DNA of 64,000 nucleotides from Rhizobium glycinendophyticum. GTDB taxonomy: Bacteria > Pseudomonadota > Alphaproteobacteria > Rhizobiales > Rhizobiaceae. The notes beneath the pieces were generated by a model that saw only the letters and a list, made by a program, of their open reading frames with translations, was not told the DNA's origin and made no database searches. This document shows, piece after piece, positions 59,903-64,000 of this stretch. The position numbers were made by a program, and so were the translations under genes. Position 1 is the stretch's first letter, and every line of letters starts with the position of its first letter. The DNA lies in assembly GCF_006443685.1 (NCBI RefSeq), contig NZ_VFYP01000009.1, positions 1 to 64,000 on the forward strand. The letters run 5' to 3'.

Positions 59903-60180
59903 TCGATCACCTCCCCGCGCATGAGGAACTTCGCCAGCGCAACCGTCGAGACAAAGCCGAGAAGGCCGATGACGAGGGCCGCCTCGAAATAGACGGTGCG
60001 TCCACTGCCGATCCCGAAGGTGACGAGCAGCAGCATGGCGATGATATAGGACGCGTCGAGCGCGACGATACGGTCCTGGGCCCGCGGCCCGATGAAGATG
60101 CGCACGACCACAAGCATCATCGACAACGCCAGTAGGACCTTGGCGATAGAAACCGCAGTGAAGAGGATGATGATGCTCAT
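59899..60180 (-). CDS. phaF: Cation/proton antiporter subunit PhaF (MnhF/MrpF)
   Basis: This 93-residue subunit starts MSIIILFTAVSIAKVLLALS. It has three helices with MVVVRIFIGPRAQDRIVALD (the 'R...GP...DR..A.D' signature of MrpF). It overlaps phaE and phaG by 4 bases each. Confidence 0.93.
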   Translation of the reverse strand: MSIIILFTAVSIAKVLLALSMMLVVVRIFIGPRAQDRIVALDASYIIAMLLLVTFGIGSGRTVYFEAALVIGLLGFVSTVALAKFLMRGEVIE

Positions 60181-60653
60181 TCGATGATCTCCAGCAGCAG
60201 GCTTTCATAGCGGTCCTTGATATTCGTCACCCATGCGTCTTCGTCGATCAGGTCGAGCACGTGGATGAGCACCGTCTTCCGGCGGCCGTCATAGGCAAGC
60301 CAGGCGGAACCCGGCGTGCTGGTCAGGATGACGGCCATGACGGCCAGTGCCGTCGGATGCTCGATGCGCAACGGTATGGAGATGAAGCCGGAGGTGTGTT
60401 TCTGGCGTTTGCCGCGCAGAATGAGCAGCGCTACTGCGAGGTTGGACCTGATGATGTCGACGAAGACCCGCAACAACAGCTTGGGGATCAAATACCACTT
60501 CTTCATCACCGGTTTGCCGGGCCGGAGTGAGGCCATGGCCCACCCGCCGAAGGTCGCGACGACAGCGCCGAGGATGAGATGACCGAGGTTGAAGTCGTTG
60601 AGCAACAGCCACATCAGGAGCAGCGAAAGGCTCAATAGCGGATAGGGGATCAT
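60177..60653 (-). CDS. phaE: Cation/proton antiporter subunit PhaE (MnhE/MrpE)
   Basis: This 158-residue subunit starts MIPYPLLSLSLLLMWLLLND. It has two or three N-terminal helices and a soluble C-terminal part containing LTSTPGSAWLAYDGRRKTVL (the 'tpGT' segment of MrpE, here PGSAW) and IHVLDLIDED. It overlaps phaD and phaF by 4 bases. Confidence 0.92.
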   Translation of the reverse strand: MIPYPLLSLSLLLMWLLLNDFNLGHLILGAVVATFGGWAMASLRPGKPVMKKWYLIPKLLLRVFVDIIRSNLAVALLILRGKRQKHTSGFISIPLRIEHPTALAVMAVILTSTPGSAWLAYDGRRKTVLIHVLDLIDEDAWVTNIKDRYESLLLEIIE

Positions 60654-62284
60654 GGCGCCCCTCCCTCAATCTCGTTTCCGGATGATGCGAGGCCATACAC
60701 GACTCGCGCATTGCTGACCGCATCGACATAGGCCTCGGGATTGGAGAGCGTCCTGATCGTCGTGTCCATGTAGGTCATGGCCGGACCGGCCAGAATGGTC
60801 AGGGCAAGCGTCAGTGACAGGAGCATCATCACCGGCACGAGTTCTATAACGAGAACCCGGGGCACGGCACCTTCTATCGAACCCCAGAAGGCGCGGATGC
60901 CGGCACGAGTCATGGAGATCAGGGCGGCAAGACCCGAGAGAATGACGAGAACGATTAATGCCCAGACCGAAAAATCCGGCGTGGTACCTATCGAGCCCGT
61001 CCCCATCATGGCCGACAGCATGGCGAATTTCGAGATGAAGCCCGACAGAGGCGGCAAACCGGAAAGCAGGATGCCGCAGGCGGCAAAACAGATGCCGAGG
61101 ATAGCCATCGTGCCGGGCATGGTGGTGCCGCCGCCGTCTTCGATATCAGCTTCCTCCCCGTCGCCATAGGCTTCCATGGTGACGGCAAGCACGTTGGCAC
61201 CGGCATCCTGTCCACGCTCCACCAGTTCGATCAGCATGAAAAAGGCACTGATCGTCAGGGTGGAACTGGCGAGATAAAGCAGCGCGCCGGAAGAGACGAC
61301 GCCGTCATTGATGCCGAGGGCCATGAGCAGCGTGCCTGAGGAAACGAGCACCGAATAGCCCGCGAGCCGCCCAAGCGCTTGGGATGCGAGCACACCGATC
61401 GTGCCAAAAATCAGGGTGGCCATTCCACCGACCAGAAGCACCTCTGCTCCGAATCCGGCGGATGGACCATCGCCGAAAAGAAGCATTGTGAGGCGCAGGA
61501 TGACATAGATGCCGACCTTGCTGAGGATGGCGAACATGCCGGCCACGGGTGCCGAGGCCGCGCTGTAGGCGGTGGGCAGCCAGAAGCAGAGCGGCCACAT
61601 GCCGACCTTGATGAAGAAGGCCACGCCGAGCACCGCAGCACCGGCCTCCATCAGGATCAGCCGATCGGGTTCCATCTCCGGCATGCGCAGGGCAAGATCC
61701 GCCATGTTGAGCGTACCAGCGGTGCCGTAGATCAGGCTCACTCCGATAAGAAAGAAAAGTGCGGCGACCAGATTGACGGCGATGTAGTGAAGTCCCGACT
61801 TCACCCTGAGTGTACCGGTGCCATGCAGCAAAAGGCCGTAGGAGGCGGCGAGCATTACCTCGAAAAAGACGAAGAGGTTGAAGAGGTCGCCGGTGAGCAG
61901 GGCACCGTTGACGCCGACAAGGAGCAGTTGAAATAGGCTGTGAAAATGCGCTCCGACCGCATGCCATTTGGCCAGGGAGAAGACCAGAGCTGCTATCGCG
62001 AGAATAGCGGCGAGGAGCAGCATCATCGCCGAGAGGCCGTCGATGACGAGCACGATGCCGAAGGGAGCAGCCCAGTTGCCGAGGAGATAAACGTTGTCGA
62101 AGCTGTTCGGGCCGCTCTCGACCATGAACAGAATGATGGCGTTCGACAGCAGAAGCACAACCGAGGCGAGGCTTACCAGGGCCTTGGCTGTCCGGTCGCG
62201 CTCGTCGATGAACAGGAGAAGAGCGGCTGTCATCATCGGCAGCAGGATCGGCGTGACGATGAGGTGTTGGCTCCAGCTGGACAT
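60650..62284 (-). CDS. phaD: Cation/proton antiporter subunit PhaD (MnhD/MrpD)
   Basis: This 544-residue homologue of NADH dehydrogenase subunits NuoM/N starts MSSWSQHLIVTPILLPMMTA. About 14 helices are expected. The Proton_antipo_M region includes LFNLFVFFEVMLAASYGLLL (the conserved Glu of the proton path) and FFIKVGMWPLCFWLPTAYSA (the conserved Lys). A glycine/acid loop (GDGEEADIEDGGG) near residue 380 is a longer cytoplasmic or periplasmic insertion. It shares bases with the phaC stop (TAATG). Confidence 0.93.
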   Translation of the reverse strand: MSSWSQHLIVTPILLPMMTAALLLFIDERDRTAKALVSLASVVLLLSNAIILFMVESGPNSFDNVYLLGNWAAPFGIVLVIDGLSAMMLLLAAILAIAALVFSLAKWHAVGAHFHSLFQLLLVGVNGALLTGDLFNLFVFFEVMLAASYGLLLHGTGTLRVKSGLHYIAVNLVAALFFLIGVSLIYGTAGTLNMADLALRMPEMEPDRLILMEAGAAVLGVAFFIKVGMWPLCFWLPTAYSAASAPVAGMFAILSKVGIYVILRLTMLLFGDGPSAGFGAEVLLVGGMATLIFGTIGVLASQALGRLAGYSVLVSSGTLLMALGINDGVVSSGALLYLASSTLTISAFFMLIELVERGQDAGANVLAVTMEAYGDGEEADIEDGGGTTMPGTMAILGICFAACGILLSGLPPLSGFISKFAMLSAMMGTGSIGTTPDFSVWALIVLVILSGLAALISMTRAGIRAFWGSIEGAVPRVLVIELVPVMMLLSLTLALTILAGPAMTYMDTTIRTLSNPEAYVDAVSNARVVYGLASSGNEIEGGAP

Positions 62285-62616
62285 TATTCGTTCCTCCCAT
62301 CGACATGGTCGCTGCCCGTGAGGCCGCCAGAGGCGAGAAGCACGACGAGGAACAGTGCGGTGGTGGCGAAGCCGATGACGATCGCGGTCAGGACAAGCGC
62401 CTGAGGCACGGGGTCGCTGAGGCTCGTCGAAATCACTCCGTCCTCAAGGATGGGCGGCATGTTGCTCTTCACGCCGCCGACGCCGAAGATGAACAGATTG
62501 ACCGCGTAGGACAGGAGCGACAAACCAATGATCACCTGATAGGTACGCGGCCGCAGGATCAGCCAGACGCCGCAGGTGGTCATCATGCCGATGGCGAGGG
62601 ACAGAGCCATTTCCAT
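62284..62616 (-). CDS. phaC: Cation/proton antiporter subunit PhaC (MnhC/MrpC)
   Basis: This 110-residue NuoK homologue starts MEMALSLAIGMMTTCGVWLI. It has three helices, with YQVIIGLSLLSYAVNLFIFG and SDPVPQALVLTAIVIGFATT (the 'DPlPQALVLTAIVI' signature of MrpC/NuoK). The frame opens to 63048, but the ATG at 62614-62616 overlaps the phaAB stop (TGATG) and matches the family start. Confidence 0.94.
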   Translation of the reverse strand: MEMALSLAIGMMTTCGVWLILRPRTYQVIIGLSLLSYAVNLFIFGVGGVKSNMPPILEDGVISTSLSDPVPQALVLTAIVIGFATTALFLVVLLASGGLTGSDHVDGRNE

Positions 62617-64000
62617 CAGCGTTTCTCTCCCTTGGCTTCGAGTGCCCGCAGGCGATTGATGCGGATAGACTGGTGCGCCAGCGCCACGAGAATGAGAACC
62701 GTCGCACCGACGACCAATGCAAACACACCGAGGTCGAACAGCAATGCCGTTGCCGCCGGGACCTTGCCGATCAGCGGGATATCCAGATAGCGGAAGTGCG
62801 ATGTGAGGAAGGGATAGCCGAGAAGCCAGGCACCGATGCCGGTCGCGGTGGCCGTCAGGATGCCGGCCCCCATCCAGCGGAGCGGCAGGATACGGATACG
62901 ATCTTCCGCCCAACGGGTGCCGCCGGCTAGGTATTGCAGCAGGAAGGCAATCGACAGAGTGAGGCCGGCCGAGAAGCCGCCGCCCGGCATGTCGTGCCCG
63001 CGCATGAACAGGTAGACCGCAAAAGTGATGATCACGGGAAAGAGCCATTGCATGAGCACCGAGGGCACCAACAGGTAGTCGCGGACCATGTCGCCCGGCG
63101 AGCGTTCGGGCTGGTCTTTGTCAAAACGGTTCTGGGCCACCTGCTGCTCGGGTAGTTCCATGCTGTCTTCCGCCGGACGGAAGCGGCGCAGCAGGCCGTA
63201 GACCGTGAGGCCGACGATCCCGAGTACAGCGATTTCCCCGAGCGTATCGAAGGCGCGAAAATCGACGAGGATAACGTTGACCACATTGCGGCCGCCGCCT
63301 CCACTATACGCATTCTGCAGGAAGTAGTTGGCGATCGCATCCGGGACCGGCATTGTCATGACCGTGAAGGCCACCACCGACATGCCGACCCCGCACAGTA
63401 TGGCGAGCGCCAGATCGCGGAAGCGGCGGAAACGGCTTTGCAAGGTCATCACATCACCCATGTCGGGACTACGCTTGGGTAGCCAGCGCAGGCCGAGCAG
63501 GATGAGCACCGTGGTGACGATTTCGACCAGCAACTGGGTGATGGCAAGGTCCGGCGCGGACAGCCAGATGAAGGTCATGCAGACAATGAGGCCGACACCG
63601 CCCAGCATGATGAGGGCCGCGAGGCGATGGTATTTGGCGGAGACCGCCGCGCCGATCGCCAGCGCCATGCCGATCGCCCAAAACAGGCCGAAGGCTGGGT
63701 CGATGGCCGAGAAGGCGATCGGCCGGCGTTCGAAACCCGACAGGTAGAGCGGCAAGGTGGCAGCGACGAAGCCGGCGACGACGATCCATCGCAATTGCGG
63801 CTGAAGGTTTCGCGTGCCGAGCTTAGCCTCTGCCAAACGGGCCCAGCGCCAGGATACCGTCACCAGCACGCGCTCGAACAGTCGCTGACCGCGCAGGCGT
63901 CGGAAATAGGGCGGACCGTCCTCGCAACGCGCGAGATAGTTGCGCATCAAGACATAGAGGAGGAAGCCTCCGACCAGGGCGATCAGGCTCATCACCAACG
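62616..64000 (-). CDS. phaAB: Cation/proton antiporter fused subunit PhaAB (MnhA-MnhB), partial
   Basis: This is the C-terminal part, at least 460 residues, of the large fused subunit. The 5' end lies beyond base 64000. The visible start of the frame near 63998 is internal. The first half is the C-terminal MrpA region (IWLSAPDLAITQLLVEIVTT, NVVNVILVDFRAFDTLGEIA). From about residue 300 there is an MnhB domain (FMRGHDMPGGGFSAGLTLSI, FLLQYLAGGTRWAED). Fusion of A and B is the normal state in rhizobial Pha systems. The stop overlaps phaC by one base. Confidence 0.93.
   Translation of the reverse strand, partial: LVMSLIALVGGFLLYVLMRNYLARCEDGPPYFRRLRGQRLFERVLVTVSWRWARLAEAKLGTRNLQPQLRWIVVAGFVAATLPLYLSGFERRPIAFSAIDPAFGLFWAIGMALAIGAAVSAKYHRLAALIMLGGVGLIVCMTFIWLSAPDLAITQLLVEIVTTVLILLGLRWLPKRSPDMGDVMTLQSRFRRFRDLALAILCGVGMSVVAFTVMTMPVPDAIANYFLQNAYSGGGGRNVVNVILVDFRAFDTLGEIAVLGIVGLTVYGLLRRFRPAEDSMELPEQQVAQNRFDKDQPERSPGDMVRDYLLVPSVLMQWLFPVIITFAVYLFMRGHDMPGGGFSAGLTLSIAFLLQYLAGGTRWAEDRIRILPLRWMGAGILTATATGIGAWLLGYPFLTSHFRYLDIPLIGKVPAATALLFDLGVFALVVGATVLILVALAHQSIRINRLRALEAKGEKR

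Noticed and set aside
1..64000. CRISPR arrays, tRNA or rRNA genes, replication origin
   Set aside because: No regularly spaced repeats, no cloverleaf with CCA-adjacent acceptor, no rRNA signature and no repABC/DnaA-box cluster were seen on either strand.

Overview
The window looks like Rhizobiaceae DNA (Rhizobium, Agrobacterium or Sinorhizobium/Ensifer type). The clues are GC-rich coding sequence, an rkpK-type UDP-glucose dehydrogenase directly followed by the first codons of an lpsL-type epimerase, many sugar ABC transporters with LacI/LysR/LuxR-type regulators, several IS families, and a Pha-type (Mrp) K+/H+ antiporter operon. I cannot say from sequence alone whether it is chromosome or megaplasmid. 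No rRNA, tRNA, CRISPR array or replication origin was found.

Region 1 (1-16.3 kb) is an IS-riddled surface-polysaccharide island. Remnants of IS3 and IS630 elements fill the first 0.8 kb and cut lpsL after about 20 codons. Then come ugd/rkpK and an ExoY-like initiating sugar transferase. An IS3-family element follows with an IS110-family element nested inside it, abutting a decayed IS2-like transposase. A tight minus-strand run comes next: pyruvyl transferase, Wzx-like flippase, Wzy-like polymerase, GT2 and GT4. A galE-like epimerase and a small lipoprotein gene lie beyond it. The gene set is consistent with a short, pyruvylated, Wzx/Wzy-type polysaccharide. Export genes (wza/wzc type) are not in the window.

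Region 2 (16.3-33 kb) holds a LuxR-type response regulator and GAF histidine kinase, divergent from a sugar ABC transporter with an SMP-30 lactonase. It also holds more IS debris (IS5, IS110), a second member of the small 'FGKCG' protein family, a large Sel1-repeat protein, an M42 peptidase, a nucleotidyltransferase-HEPN protein and a candidate small RNA gene.

Region 3 (33-41 kb) is a carbohydrate catabolic operon: oxidoreductase, TIM-barrel isomerase, binding protein, two permeases and a MalK-like ATPase. It diverges from its probable LacI regulator, with two palindromic operators between them.

Region 4 (41-48.5 kb) is a LysR gene divergent from isochorismatase, XapX and YtcJ-like amidohydrolase genes, then DoxX-MFS and a Tat-exported alpha/beta hydrolase. 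The same 12-base motif occurs upstream of three transcription units, which suggests one small LysR regulon.

Region 5 (49-58.7 kb), after an IS66 fragment and a metZ remnant, is an amide sensing, uptake and hydrolysis operon on the minus strand: AmiC-like sensor, AmiR-like ANTAR antiterminator, nitrilase-family hydrolase, binding protein, UrtB-like permease, UrtC-UrtD fusion, UrtE-like ATPase and amidase. Between amiR and the nitrilase gene lie a tandem hairpin and an intrinsic terminator, as expected for an ANTAR-controlled attenuator.

Region 6 (59.5-64 kb) is the phaAB-C-D-E-F-G cation/proton antiporter operon, cut by the window edge.
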